A stretch of 64,000 nt of DNA from Thermopolyspora sp040678635 (GTDB taxonomy: Bacteria; Actinomycetota; Actinomycetes; Streptosporangiales; Streptosporangiaceae), in assembly GCF_040678635.1 (NCBI RefSeq), contig NZ_JBFATZ010000011.1, forward strand, positions 186,001 through 250,000, written 5' to 3'. This document shows positions 24,738 to 33,606 of the stretch, piece after piece. The first letter of the stretch is position 1. Every line of letters begins with the position of its first letter. The notes under the pieces are model-generated. The model worked only from the letters and a program-made list of their open reading frames with translations. It was not told the DNA's origin and made no database searches. Position numbers and translations under genes: made by a program.

Positions 24738-24777
24738 TCCTACGGCCGAACGCCAGCAAATCTCATTCCGGTCGGTC

Positions 24778-24798
24778 ATGGTATGTGAATCACACCAT
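24778..24798. promoter_or_regulatory. Candidate IclR operator before the substrate-binding protein gene
   Basis: ATGGT-N11-ACCAT encloses a second palindrome, TGTGAATCACA (24784-24794). It sits 24 bp before the GTG at 24822 and right after the IclR gene, a normal position for an IclR-type operator. Confidence 0.5.
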
Positions 24799-24821
24799 CA
24801 TGTGAGACTTAGGAGCCGATC

Positions 24822-25901
24822 GTGCCAATAGAGACCCCCCAGCCCTTCTCCTTCGACCGCCGGGGTTTCCTCAAGCGTTCAGCCCTCACCCTCGGTGCCG
24901 CCGTCGCCGGTTCCAGCCTCCTGTCGGCCTGCGGCTCGGATGACGCCGCCGGCGGCGGGGAGGGCGGCGCCGAGAAGGTCACCTACCTGAGCATCCTGCC
25001 CCTGGAGACCCTGTCGCTCGCGCCGGAGCTGCTCGGCGTGGCCGGCGGCTACTTCGCCAAGCACGGGCTGGACGTCACCCTGCAGGCCACCAAGGGCAGC
25101 GCCCAGGCGCTTCAGACGCTGGTGTCGGGCGTCGGCCTGGTCACCCGCCTCGGCCAGATCGACCTCATGATCGCCAACGGCAACAGGAACCAGCAGCTGG
25201 TCAACGTCGGCACCTACAACCGGGTGACGACGCTGCGCTTCGTCTACAGCAAGAAGAACCACCCGCTGGAGAAGCCCGAGGACCTGCTCGGCCAGACGAT
25301 GGGCGTGCCCTCCGAGGGCGGCACCAGCGACAACGTGGTCTCCCTGGTGATGGCCAACGCCGGCCTCGACCCCAAGCAGGTCAAGCGCCAGGTCGTCGGC
25401 CTCACGCCGGGCACCTTCGAGCTGGTCGCGCAGGGCAGGCTGGCCGGTTACGTGGTGAGCACCGACACCGCGCAGATCCTCCTCGCGCAGAACTCCGACG
25501 TCGGGATCTTCGAGCCCTCCAAGTACGTCACCGCCGACTCCCAGGTCTACACGGCCACCAAGGACACGGTGGCCAAGAAGCCGGAGACGCTGCGCAAGTT
25601 CATGGCGGGCCTGCACGACGCGATGTCGGCGATCCTCGCGGACGAGAGCCTCGACGAGACGATCAAGACGCTGCGCAGCAAGTACAAGTTCGCCACGCTC
25701 GACAACGACGCGATCGCCAAGCAGAGCCTGAAGCTTTCACGGGAGAGCTGGGTCGCCGGCGACCCGAACAAGTCGGTGCTGGTGACCAACGAGGAAAGGT
25801 GGCTGGCCGGATACAAGGAGCTCACCAACGCGGGCCTCGTCCAGGCGGGCAGCGGCGACCCGAAGACGTGGTTCGACAACAGCTTCCTGCCCAAGTCCTG
25901 A
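24822..25901 (+). CDS. ABC substrate-binding lipoprotein, NMT1/SsuA-like, Tat-exported
   Basis: 359 residues. The signal combines a twin arginine (DRRGFLKRS, R13-R14) with a lipobox LSAC (C37), so it is a Tat-exported lipoprotein. The mature part is an SsuA/TauA/ThiY-type periplasmic-binding fold (APELLGVAGGYFAKHGLDV, LIANGNRNQQLVNV, GVPSEGGTSDNVV). The ligand is unknown. No permease or ATPase gene follows; the next genes are catabolic enzymes, so it probably captures their substrate for a transporter encoded elsewhere. The GTG at 24822 has AGGAG 8 nt upstream. Confidence 0.85.
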   Translation: MPIETPQPFSFDRRGFLKRSALTLGAAVAGSSLLSACGSDDAAGGGEGGAEKVTYLSILPLETLSLAPELLGVAGGYFAKHGLDVTLQATKGSAQALQTLVSGVGLVTRLGQIDLMIANGNRNQQLVNVGTYNRVTTLRFVYSKKNHPLEKPEDLLGQTMGVPSEGGTSDNVVSLVMANAGLDPKQVKRQVVGLTPGTFELVAQGRLAGYVVSTDTAQILLAQNSDVGIFEPSKYVTADSQVYTATKDTVAKKPETLRKFMAGLHDAMSAILADESLDETIKTLRSKYKFATLDNDAIAKQSLKLSRESWVAGDPNKSVLVTNEERWLAGYKELTNAGLVQAGSGDPKTWFDNSFLPKS

Positions 25902-25928
25902 CCCGCGTACGGCGGGCCGACGGTCGTG

Positions 25929-25958
25929 GCCGCCCGCGCGGGCATCCGCGCGGGCGGC
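25929..25958 (+). terminator. GC hairpin after the substrate-binding protein gene
   Basis: Perfect 13-bp arms (GCCGCCCGCGCGG and its complement) around a 4-nt loop GCAT, 27 bp after the stop at 25901. There is no U-tract. It would separate binding-protein expression from the enzyme genes. Confidence 0.6.
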
Positions 25959-26077
25959 GCGACGGCGGGCGGCGACACGGACGAAAACCGTTCCGTTAGC
26001 CGGAAATCGGGGAGGCGCAGGGCCCTGTGCTGACATAACGCTTGTAGATGGTGATAGCACGCCCATCTGGAGCTTAA

Positions 26078-27787
26078 ATGGCACAAACCGGCCCATACCG
26101 TCTGCGTAGCGACCTCCCCGAAGGCAGCCCGCGCTGGGCCACCCGGCGGGCCCAGTGGATCGCCTTGGGCCTCACCGACGCCGACCTGGCCAAGCCGAAG
26201 ATCGCGATCGTGAACTCGTCCTCCGGCCTGGCCCCCTGCTTCAGCCACCTCGACCCGATCGCCGCCGAGGTCAAGCGGTCGGTCGAGGCGGCCGGAGGCG
26301 TCGCGTTCGAGATCCGCACCGTCGCCCCGGCGGACTTCCTGATGAGCAGGGGCGGCGACGGCGGCTACATCCTGTCCGGCCGCGACCTGGTCGCCGCCGA
26401 CATCGAGGCCGTGGTCGAGGGCGCCCAGCTCGACGGCATGGTCTGCCTCGCCTCCTGCGACAAGACCACCCCCGGCCAGCTCATGGCCGCGGCCCGCATC
26501 GACGTGCCCACCCTGATCGTCTCCTGCGGCTACCAGAGCTGCGGCACCCTCGACGACGGCGAGCGGGTGGACATCGAGGAGGTCTTCCTCAAGGCGGGCC
26601 ACCTGAAGTTCGGCGGCATCACCTTCGACGGCCTGTGCGAGCTCAGCTCCCGGGCGATCACCGGCCCCGGCGTGTGCACCGGCATGGGCACCGCGAACTC
26701 CATGCACATCGTCGCCGAGGCCCTCGGCATGACCCTGCCCGGCACGACCCCGGTGCGGGCCAACAGCGAGCCGATGTGGCGCGCCGCCCGGTCGAGCGGC
26801 GAGGCGATCGTCGCCGCCGTGCTCGCCGGCCGCCGCCCCCGCACCATCCTCACCCCCGAGGCGTTCGCCAACGCGGTGATGGCCGTGCTCGCCGTCTCCG
26901 GCTCGATCAACACCGTCAAGCACCTGCAGGCGATCGCCCGCGAGGCCGGCACCGACGTGGACGTGTACGCCCTGTTCGAGAAGTACGCCGACACGATCCG
27001 CCCGCTGTCGGCCGTACGCCCCAACGGCCCCGACACCATCGAGGAGTTCGAGGACGCCGGCGGCGCGCTCGCCGTACTGAAGCAGCTCGGCGACGCCCTC
27101 AACGGCGAGGCCGTCACCGTCACCGGCGACACCATGGCCGACCGCGTCGCCGCCGCCCGCGTACGCGACGAGAACGTCATCAGGCCCCTGTCCGACCCCC
27201 GCGGCGCCCACCCCACGGTCGTCGTCGTGCGCGGCACGCTCGCCCCCGGTTCGGCGATCGTGAAGCTGTCGGTCGACGAGGAACGCCCCGCCGCCTTCGA
27301 GGGCCCCGCCCGCGTCTACGACGGCGCCGCCGCCGCGATCGCCGGCATCGAGTCCGGCGAGGTACGGCCCGGCGACGTCCTGGTCCTGCGCGGCCTCGGC
27401 CCGGTCGGCACCCCCGGCATGGGCATGGCCTCCCAGACCGTGTTCGCCCTCAACGGCGCCGGACTCACCGAGCGGGTCGCGGTCGTCACCGACGGCCAGC
27501 TCTCCGGCCTGGTCAACAAGGGCATCGTCGTCGGCGAGGTGTCGCCCGAGGGCGCGCTGCCCGGCCCGCTCGGCGTGATCGCCGACGGCGACCGCGTCTC
27601 CATCGACCTGCGCGCCCGCCGCGTCGACCTGCTCGTCGACGAGGCCGAGCTGGAGCGCCGCCTGCGGGCCCGGCCGCCGCACCGCCTCCCCGCGGACACC
27701 TCGAGCTGGCTCGCCGTCTACGCCCGCTCGGTCGAGCCCCTTCCCCGCGGCGCCACGCTCCGCGGCAACGACCTCACCACCGCCTAG
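26078..27787 (+). CDS. IlvD/Edd-family dehydratase
   Basis: 569 residues. Iron-sulfur/dehydratase motifs are CLASCDKTTPG and SCGYQSCGTL, with a later GPVGTPGMG and DGQLSGLV in the C-terminal domain. The family includes dihydroxy-acid dehydratase and sugar-acid (gluconate, arabinonate, xylonate) dehydratases. The context, with a binding protein, FAD oxidoreductase and aconitase X, favours a catabolic sugar-acid or hydroxy-acid dehydratase over IlvD. The ATG at 26078 has GGAG upstream. The next gene starts 54 nt after its stop. Confidence 0.88.
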   Translation: MAQTGPYRLRSDLPEGSPRWATRRAQWIALGLTDADLAKPKIAIVNSSSGLAPCFSHLDPIAAEVKRSVEAAGGVAFEIRTVAPADFLMSRGGDGGYILSGRDLVAADIEAVVEGAQLDGMVCLASCDKTTPGQLMAAARIDVPTLIVSCGYQSCGTLDDGERVDIEEVFLKAGHLKFGGITFDGLCELSSRAITGPGVCTGMGTANSMHIVAEALGMTLPGTTPVRANSEPMWRAARSSGEAIVAAVLAGRRPRTILTPEAFANAVMAVLAVSGSINTVKHLQAIAREAGTDVDVYALFEKYADTIRPLSAVRPNGPDTIEEFEDAGGALAVLKQLGDALNGEAVTVTGDTMADRVAAARVRDENVIRPLSDPRGAHPTVVVVRGTLAPGSAIVKLSVDEERPAAFEGPARVYDGAAAAIAGIESGEVRPGDVLVLRGLGPVGTPGMGMASQTVFALNGAGLTERVAVVTDGQLSGLVNKGIVVGEVSPEGALPGPLGVIADGDRVSIDLRARRVDLLVDEAELERRLRARPPHRLPADTSSWLAVYARSVEPLPRGATLRGNDLTTA

Positions 27788-27841
27788 CCCCCGCCTGACC
27801 CCCGCCTGATGACGGCCGCGCCGTACCCCCCTGGAGAACCC

Positions 27842-29137
27842 ATGCCGCACGACCTCACCGAGCTGAAGGTCAACACCGTCACCAAACCGGCCGGCGACCC
27901 GGCCGAGGAACTCACCGCCGACGTGTGCGTGGTCGGCGCGGGCATCGCGGGCCTGTCCGCCGCCGTCGAGGCCCGCGAACTGGGCCGCACGGTGGTGCTC
28001 GCCGACGCCCTGCCGGTCCTCGGCGGCCAGTGCGTCAACTCGCTCATCGGCCTGTTCTGCGGCGTCTACGGGAACGCTCCCGACTACCGGCAGCTCACCC
28101 ACGGCATCTTCACCCCGATGTTCGAGGCCCTGGCCGCGACCGGCGACATCGCCTTCAACCGGCGGCATTCCATGACGGTCGCCTACGACGAGGTCGTGCT
28201 GAGCCGCTGGATCGAGAACCTCGTCTACGAGCTCGGCATCCAGGTCGTGCTCGGCGCGTCCGTCCTCGCCGTGGACACCGATGACGACGCGGGCCGGATC
28301 CGGGCGACCACGTTCGCCACCCGCCACGGCCGGGTGCGGGTACGCGCGGACGGCTTCGTCGACGCCAGCGGCGACGCCGCGCTCGCCTGGGAGGCCGGGC
28401 TGCCGTGCCGGGTCCCCGAGCGCACCATCTGGGGCTCCCAGCAGGTCCGGGTGGAGAACCTGCACGAGGAGTTCCGCCCCGAGCCCGCCGAGATGGTCGC
28501 CCGCATCAAGGAGAACGCCGCCCGGTACGGCCTGCCCCGCCTCGACGGTCTGGCGTTCTTCTTCCAGGGCCGCGACTGGGCCGTCCTCAACATGACGCAC
28601 GTTGAGGCCCCCCTGGAGGCCGTCCGCGCCTCCCGCGCGCAGCTGGAGGGCCGCGCCCAGGCCGACCGCGTCGTGGAGTTCCTGCGCCGCGAGTTCCCCA
28701 AGGCGTTCGGCGAGGCGCGGGTGCGCAACTACGGCTTCCCCGGCCGCCGCCAGACCCGCTGGCTCGCCGCCGTACACCAGCTCACCCTGGAGGAGGTGCG
28801 CTCCGGCCACCGCTTCGAGGACGCCGTCGCCCGCACCTCCTGGCCGATCGAGCTGCACGACCGCGTGGAGGGCTACGTGTGGGAGGAGTTCGACTCCGAC
28901 CACGTCCACTACGTGCCGCTGCGCAGCATGCTCGCCCCCGGCGCGCACAACCTCGTCGCCGCCGGACGCTGCGTGGACGGCGACGCCGCCGCGCTGTCCA
29001 GCGTCCGCGTCATGGGCCCGTGCGCCGCCGAGGGGTTCGCCGCCGCGCACGTCCTCGACCTCGCGCGGGACGGCAGCGTCCACGACATCGACCTCGCCGA
29101 GCTGCGCGCCCGCGTGCACGAGAACATCGAGGAGTGA
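27842..29137 (+). CDS. FAD-dependent oxidoreductase (FAD_oxidored family)
   Basis: 431 residues. The FAD Rossmann motif CVVGAGIAGLSAAVEAREL is near the N-terminus. GGQCVNS follows the second strand, and a C-terminal AAGRCVDGDAAALSSVRVMGPC block closes the FAD site; this is typical of PF12831 proteins. The electron acceptor and substrate are unknown. ATG at 27842 with GGAG 7 nt upstream. It is 10 nt before the aconitase X large-subunit gene and so in the same operon, which suggests it oxidises an intermediate of the same pathway. Confidence 0.85.
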   Translation: MPHDLTELKVNTVTKPAGDPAEELTADVCVVGAGIAGLSAAVEARELGRTVVLADALPVLGGQCVNSLIGLFCGVYGNAPDYRQLTHGIFTPMFEALAATGDIAFNRRHSMTVAYDEVVLSRWIENLVYELGIQVVLGASVLAVDTDDDAGRIRATTFATRHGRVRVRADGFVDASGDAALAWEAGLPCRVPERTIWGSQQVRVENLHEEFRPEPAEMVARIKENAARYGLPRLDGLAFFFQGRDWAVLNMTHVEAPLEAVRASRAQLEGRAQADRVVEFLRREFPKAFGEARVRNYGFPGRRQTRWLAAVHQLTLEEVRSGHRFEDAVARTSWPIELHDRVEGYVWEEFDSDHVHYVPLRSMLAPGAHNLVAAGRCVDGDAAALSSVRVMGPCAAEGFAAAHVLDLARDGSVHDIDLAELRARVHENIEE

Positions 29138-29147
29138 GGAGGCGCCG

Positions 29148-30428
29148 ATGAGACTGGCCGACGACGAGAAGGCGATGCTCGACGGCGCGGAGGGCCCGGC
29201 CGTCGCCGCCGCCATGGACCTGCTGGTCCGGTACGGCGAGGCCCTGGGCGCCGAGCGCCTGTGCGACATCCGCAACGTGGCCGGCACCATGACCCAGCCC
29301 TCGCCGGTGAAGGCGCGGCTGGTCCGCGAGCACGGCTGGCACAAGGCGTACGCGACCATCAACCTCGACAGCGACGGCGACTTCGAGATCCCGCACATGC
29401 GGGTGCCGACCTGCCAGCTCCAGCACGGCTTCGGCGAGGACGCGCTCGGCGTCGCCCCCTACCCGCGCGAGCTCGTCCAGCTCCAGCAGGACGCCGAGTC
29501 GTACTATGGCGCGCACGGCGTCAACATCCTCGCCACCTGCACGCCGTACCAGGTGGGCAATCTGCCGGTGCGCGGCGAGCACTGCGCCTGGATGGAGTCC
29601 TCGGCGGTCGTCTACGCCAACTCGGTGCTCGGCGCCCGCACCAACTGCGAGGGCACCGCCTCGACGGGCGCGGCGAGCCTCACCGGCAAGATCCCCTGCT
29701 GGGGCAACCACCTGCCGCGGAACCGTTACGGCACGCATCTCATCGAGGCGGCGGTGCCGGTGGACGGCTTCCTCGACTGGGGCATGCTCGGCTACTTCGT
29801 CGGCGACGCCGTACAGGAGAACCGCCCGGTCGTCGTCGGCGACCTGCGCCGGCCCGACCTGGCGGACCTCAAACACTTCGGCGCGGCCACCGCCTCCTCC
29901 GGCGGCGTGGAAATCTACCACATCCCCGGCATCACCCCCGAAGCGCCCACCCTGGAGGCCGCGTTCGGCGGCGCCGCCGTACCCGAGACAATTGTGTACG
30001 GCGAGCGCGAACGCCGGACCGTCTACGAGACCCTCAACGACCAGGGCGAGAGCACCGACGTCGACTTCGTCCTGCTCGGCTGCCCGCACGCCTCGCTCGA
30101 TCAGATCGCCCGCGCCGCCCGCGCCCTGGAGGGCCGCAGGCTCAACCCCGGCACCGAGCTGTGGATCATGGCCCCGCGCGCCCTGCGCACGGTCGCCGAC
30201 CGCAGCGGCTACACCGAGATCATCCAGCGGGCGGGCGGCAGGGTCCTCACCGACTCCTGCCCCGCGATGTCCCGGGTCGCCCCCGAGGGCACCCGCGTGT
30301 TCGCCACCGACTCGGCCAAACAGGCCCACTACCTGCCCGCCATCCTCGGCATCGAGGCATGGTTCGGCACCTTGGAGGAGTGCGTCGACGCCGCCGTCAC
30401 CGGCACCTGGCGAGGAGAACTCACATGA
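29148..30428 (+). CDS. Aconitase X catalytic (large) subunit
   Basis: 426 residues. It matches the AcnX domain: ERLCDIRNVAGTM, a Cys-containing NILATCTPYQVGNLP, NCEGTASTGAASLTGKIP, and TDSCPAMSR near the C-terminus (cluster and active-site cysteines). Characterised bacterial AcnX proteins are cis-3-hydroxy-L-proline dehydratases; archaeal ones act on mevalonate 5-phosphate. The start ATG follows a GAGGAGG ribosome-binding site. Large and small subunits are separate genes overlapping by 4 nt (ATGA). Confidence 0.9.
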   Translation: MRLADDEKAMLDGAEGPAVAAAMDLLVRYGEALGAERLCDIRNVAGTMTQPSPVKARLVREHGWHKAYATINLDSDGDFEIPHMRVPTCQLQHGFGEDALGVAPYPRELVQLQQDAESYYGAHGVNILATCTPYQVGNLPVRGEHCAWMESSAVVYANSVLGARTNCEGTASTGAASLTGKIPCWGNHLPRNRYGTHLIEAAVPVDGFLDWGMLGYFVGDAVQENRPVVVGDLRRPDLADLKHFGAATASSGGVEIYHIPGITPEAPTLEAAFGGAAVPETIVYGERERRTVYETLNDQGESTDVDFVLLGCPHASLDQIARAARALEGRRLNPGTELWIMAPRALRTVADRSGYTEIIQRAGGRVLTDSCPAMSRVAPEGTRVFATDSAKQAHYLPAILGIEAWFGTLEECVDAAVTGTWRGELT

Positions 30429-30847
30429 CCATCACGATCCACGGCCGCGGCATCGTCCCCGGCCGCGCCGAAGGCGAGGCCCTCGTCTCCCACGAGACGA
30501 TCTCCGGCTGGGGCGGCATCGACCCCGCCACCGGCACCATCATCGAACGCCGCCACGAACTGTTCGGCGTCAGCTTCGCCGGCAAGATCCTGGTCTTCCC
30601 CGGCGCCAAGGGCTCCTCGGGCTGGTCCGGCTTCTTCCAGAGCACCCGCCTGCTCGGCACGGCCCCCCTGGCGATGGTCTTCACCACCCTGTCCACCAAA
30701 TCGGCCCTGGGCGCGGTCGTCACCCGAGTCCCCGCGATCACCGACCTCGACAAGGACCCGGTGGAGATCATCCGCACCGGCGACCACGTCATCGTCGACG
30801 CCGACAAGGGCGTCGTCATCGTGGACCTCGCACCGCGAAACGGCTGA
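30425..30847 (+). CDS. Aconitase X swivel-domain (small) subunit, DUF126
   Basis: 140 residues, the AcnX swivelling domain. The conserved loop FPGAKGSSGWSGF presents the Ser that completes the active site of the large subunit. It is translationally coupled to the catalytic subunit through the ATGA overlap. With it this would form a hydroxyproline-type dehydratase. No delta-1-pyrroline-2-carboxylate reductase gene is adjacent, so the full route is not visible. Confidence 0.9.
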   Translation: MTITIHGRGIVPGRAEGEALVSHETISGWGGIDPATGTIIERRHELFGVSFAGKILVFPGAKGSSGWSGFFQSTRLLGTAPLAMVFTTLSTKSALGAVVTRVPAITDLDKDPVEIIRTGDHVIVDADKGVVIVDLAPRNG

Positions 30848-31303
30848 TCGCGAACGCGGGTGGGACCCCGCCGCGCCCGATCAGGCGGGGCGGCCGGGGT
30901 GCTGCGGGCCGCGCTGTGGCGGTGGCCCATCCGGCTCGACGGGGCGGTCAGTCGGTCAGTCGGTCCCGTCGGCGGCGTCGAGCAGAAGGCGATCGGCGCG
31001 GAGGCGGTGGGCTCGGGGCTGCTCATCGCCCCACATGAGGAGATCGGCGGGGCCCGGCAGGCCAAGACGCTGGACCTGGCCGCGCACGGTATCGAGACGC
31101 CTGACCAGGCCCTCGCCCTTCTCTCCGGCGAGGCGTGAACGCACAAAGCCGTTGTCCTCCTTCCGTGTCCCTTTTCGCGGTCCTTTTTCCGGTCCTTCTT
31201 TCGCAAAGGTTCGCGCTACCCGGTGGCCCAGGCCGGATAGGACGCCGGGGCGAGGGTACGGCCGCCTGTCTGGGAGGCCGCACGGAGCGGGAGGTGCGAC
31301 GGG
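30848..31303. other. 456-bp gap between the aconitase X operon and the qcrB-like gene
   Basis: I see no convincing gene. A reading frame ending at 31138 (EIGGARQAKTLDLAAHGIETPDQALALLSGEA at its end, unbroken) looks protein-like but has no recognisable domain or ribosome-binding site; it may be a remnant. 31141-31260 is lower in GC and probably carries the qcrB-like promoter. GGGAGG at 31291 is the ribosome-binding site. Confidence 0.4.
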
Positions 31304-32809
31304 ATGGGTGTGCAGTCATCACTCACCGCACTTGATGACCGGCTGGGCGTCGCCCGTGGGCTGCGGCGCAACATCCGCAAACTGTTCCCCGACCACTGGT
31401 CCTTCTTGCTGGGCGAGATCGCCCTCTACAGCCTGGTGACGCTGATCCTCACCGGGACGTTCCTGACGTTCTGGTTCACCCCCACGATGGGCGAGATCGT
31501 GTACGACGGGCCGTACCAGCCGTTGCGGGGCGTCTCAATGAGCCAGGCGTACGCCTCGACGCTCGACATCAGCTTCGAGGTGCGCGGCGGGCTGCTGGTA
31601 CGGCAGATGCACCACTGGGCGGCGCTGGTGTTCGTCGCGGCCATCATGGCCCACCTGCTGCGCGTGTTCTTCAACGGCGCGTTCCGCAAACCGCGCGAGC
31701 TCAACTGGATGATCGGCGTCGGCATGCTCGTGCTCGCCATCGCCGAGGGCTTCACCGGCTACTCCCTCCCCGACGACCTGCTCTCGGGCACCGGCCTGCG
31801 CATCGCCCAGGGCATCGTCCTGTCCATCCCCGTCGCCGGAACCTACCTCTCGGCCCTGGTCTTCGGCGGCGGGTTCCCCGGCGACATCATCATCAGCCGC
31901 CTGTACCCGGTGCACATCCTGCTGATCCCCGGCCTCCTGCTCGCCCTCGTCACCGCCCACCTGATGCTGGTATGGGTGCAGAAGCACACCCAGCAGCACG
32001 GCCTACACCGCGCCGAGGACAACATCGTCGGCACGCCCGTCCACCCGTCCTTCGCCGCCAAGAGCATCGCGTTCCTGCTGTTCACCCTCGCGGTGATCGC
32101 CGGACTCGCCACATTCGCGCAGATCAACCCGGTCTGGCTGTACGGCCCCTACACCCCGGCCAACACCTCCTCCTTCGCCCAGCCCGACTGGTACATCGGC
32201 TTCCTGGAGGGCACCCTGCGCCTAATGCCGTCCCTGGAAACCAACGTCGCAGGCCACACCATCTCCTGGAACGTCCTCGTCCCCGCAGTGATCTTCCCCC
32301 TGCTCTTCTTCACCGTCCTGGCCGCCGTCCCCTACCTCTACCGACGCTTCACCGGCGACCGCGAGCCCCACCACCTCGCCGACCGCGCCCGCGACGTCCC
32401 CACCCGCACCGGCCTCGGCGTCGCCGGCATCACCCTGTTCGGCGTGGCCTGGGCCTCCGGCGCGCAGGACGCGATCGCCCGCTACTTCAACCTCAACCTG
32501 TTCGACCTGGTGTGGTTCTTCCGCGTCGCCCTCTTCGCCGCGCCACTGCTCGCCCTGTTCGTCGCCCGCCGCGTCTGCCTGGGTCTCCAATTGAGCGACC
32601 ACGAGCTCCTCGACCACGGCGTGGAAACCGGCGTCATCGAGCGCGCCCCCACAGGCGGCTACTACGAGCTCACCACCCCACCCCGCCCGGAGGACCGGGC
32701 GAAGATCGAGTACGACGGCCGGTACGCCGTGGAACACGACGGCGAGGTCGCCCGCCGCCCCCGCGAACCGGCCCGGCAACGATCGTCGGACTCCGGTCGA
32801 GAACACTAA
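31304..32809 (+). CDS. Orphan cytochrome b subunit (QcrB-like)
   Basis: 501 residues with about eight membrane helices. The first helix bundle holds the b-heme His pairs (RQMHHWAALVFVAAIMAHLLR and, later, LYPVHILLIPGLLLALVTAHLML). The Qo-site motif appears as QPDWYIGFLEG, the actinobacterial form of PEW. It is the quinol-oxidising subunit of the bc1-type complex. The qcrC and qcrA genes that normally precede qcrB are missing, so it is an accessory copy. The ATG at 31304 has GGAGG about 8 nt upstream. Confidence 0.9.
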   Translation: MGVQSSLTALDDRLGVARGLRRNIRKLFPDHWSFLLGEIALYSLVTLILTGTFLTFWFTPTMGEIVYDGPYQPLRGVSMSQAYASTLDISFEVRGGLLVRQMHHWAALVFVAAIMAHLLRVFFNGAFRKPRELNWMIGVGMLVLAIAEGFTGYSLPDDLLSGTGLRIAQGIVLSIPVAGTYLSALVFGGGFPGDIIISRLYPVHILLIPGLLLALVTAHLMLVWVQKHTQQHGLHRAEDNIVGTPVHPSFAAKSIAFLLFTLAVIAGLATFAQINPVWLYGPYTPANTSSFAQPDWYIGFLEGTLRLMPSLETNVAGHTISWNVLVPAVIFPLLFFTVLAAVPYLYRRFTGDREPHHLADRARDVPTRTGLGVAGITLFGVAWASGAQDAIARYFNLNLFDLVWFFRVALFAAPLLALFVARRVCLGLQLSDHELLDHGVETGVIERAPTGGYYELTTPPRPEDRAKIEYDGRYAVEHDGEVARRPREPARQRSSDSGREH

Positions 32810-33486
32810 GGTTTCCAACTTGCTCGCGCAGGCCAGTGCGGTCGTCCCCTCGGCACAGCAGCCTGCCCTGCCTCGGTAATGATCTGTATGCCGGGGTGAT
32901 CGTTCAGCCAGGCACCCGGCGCTTCCGCCGACCGTCCGGCGGCACGTCACCCGGACGGGCCTGCTCGGGCCGATAGTCTTCGCATCGCGGTCGTCGTCGC
33001 CGCCGCAGCGAACCCGCCGTACCCGCAGGTGACGCACCGGCTCCCGGCTGTCGGCACCGTGTCGCGCACCCGCCGCCTGCCGCCGTGTAAGCGCCGGGGA
33101 GCCGTCCCGCACCGCGAGCACGCCGCCGTGATGGTGCGGGTTCCGGCCCGGGATCCGTAGCGGCCTGCCCGGTCTGCCCGGCCGGTCCACCTGGCCGTCC
33201 CGCAGGCCGGCCAGGCAAGGGGAAAGAAGCCTGCGAGCGACTCCGAGATTGTCATCCGGCAGGGTCGGCAACCCCGGAGGCTGGGCGCTGGAGGATCACC
33301 GAATCAGTGCCAGGGCCGGTCTTCCACCGGCACCGGCAGGCGGAACGGGCGGCCGAGGCGGCGTGCGTAGCGGTACCGGTCGGTGGCGAGGTGCCTCGTC
33401 CGGTGTCCTCGCCTCGTCCTTGCCGGGGGTCCTTGCCGGGGTCCTTGCGGGGGGTTGCGGGTGGGGGTGTTGCCCCGCGGGGGTTG
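32810..33486. other. Gene-poor, decayed region
   Basis: About 680 bp with no gene I can support. A minus-strand frame (32947-33255) has two CxxC-like pairs (CSRCG, CVTCG) but no recognisable domain. 33400-33485 is a G-rich slippery tract (repeated GGTCCTTGC-type units). The next segments hold truncated genes, so this looks like a recombination-prone site. Confidence 0.5.
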
Positions 33487-33606
33487 TCAGAGGGGGTAGC
33501 GGTCGGGGTGGACGGTGTGGGTGCGTTCGGCGGGGGTTTCCCACACCAGGGTGCCGGGGCTGGGCTGGGTGAGTTTCCACCCGTCTGTCTGCTTGAGGCG
33601 ATGACG
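33487..33606 (-). pseudogene. 3' remnant of a DUF222/HNH endonuclease gene
   Basis: The last 39 codons read RHRLKQTDGWKLTQPSPG, then TLVWETPAERTHTVHPDRY and PL before a stop at 33487. This is the typical C-terminus of actinobacterial DUF222/HNH proteins: the end of the HNH motif, then a W..QP.PG...W.TP.GR tail. Everything upstream is missing. The remnant abuts the TPR remnant on the other strand, so the body was lost by deletion or rearrangement. Confidence 0.7.

Noticed and set aside
25547..29398. 1283-codon minus-strand open frame
   Set aside because: It is antisense to the dehydratase and FAD oxidoreductase genes and shows no domain.
30860..31138. Possible small plus-strand gene
   Set aside because: The end looks protein-like, but there is no ribosome-binding site, no recognisable family and no conserved motif. 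Noted only as a possible remnant.
32947..33255. Possible minus-strand zinc-ribbon protein
   Set aside because: Two CxxC-like pairs are present but the spacing and the rest of the frame do not match a known ribbon. It could be chance in a decayed region.
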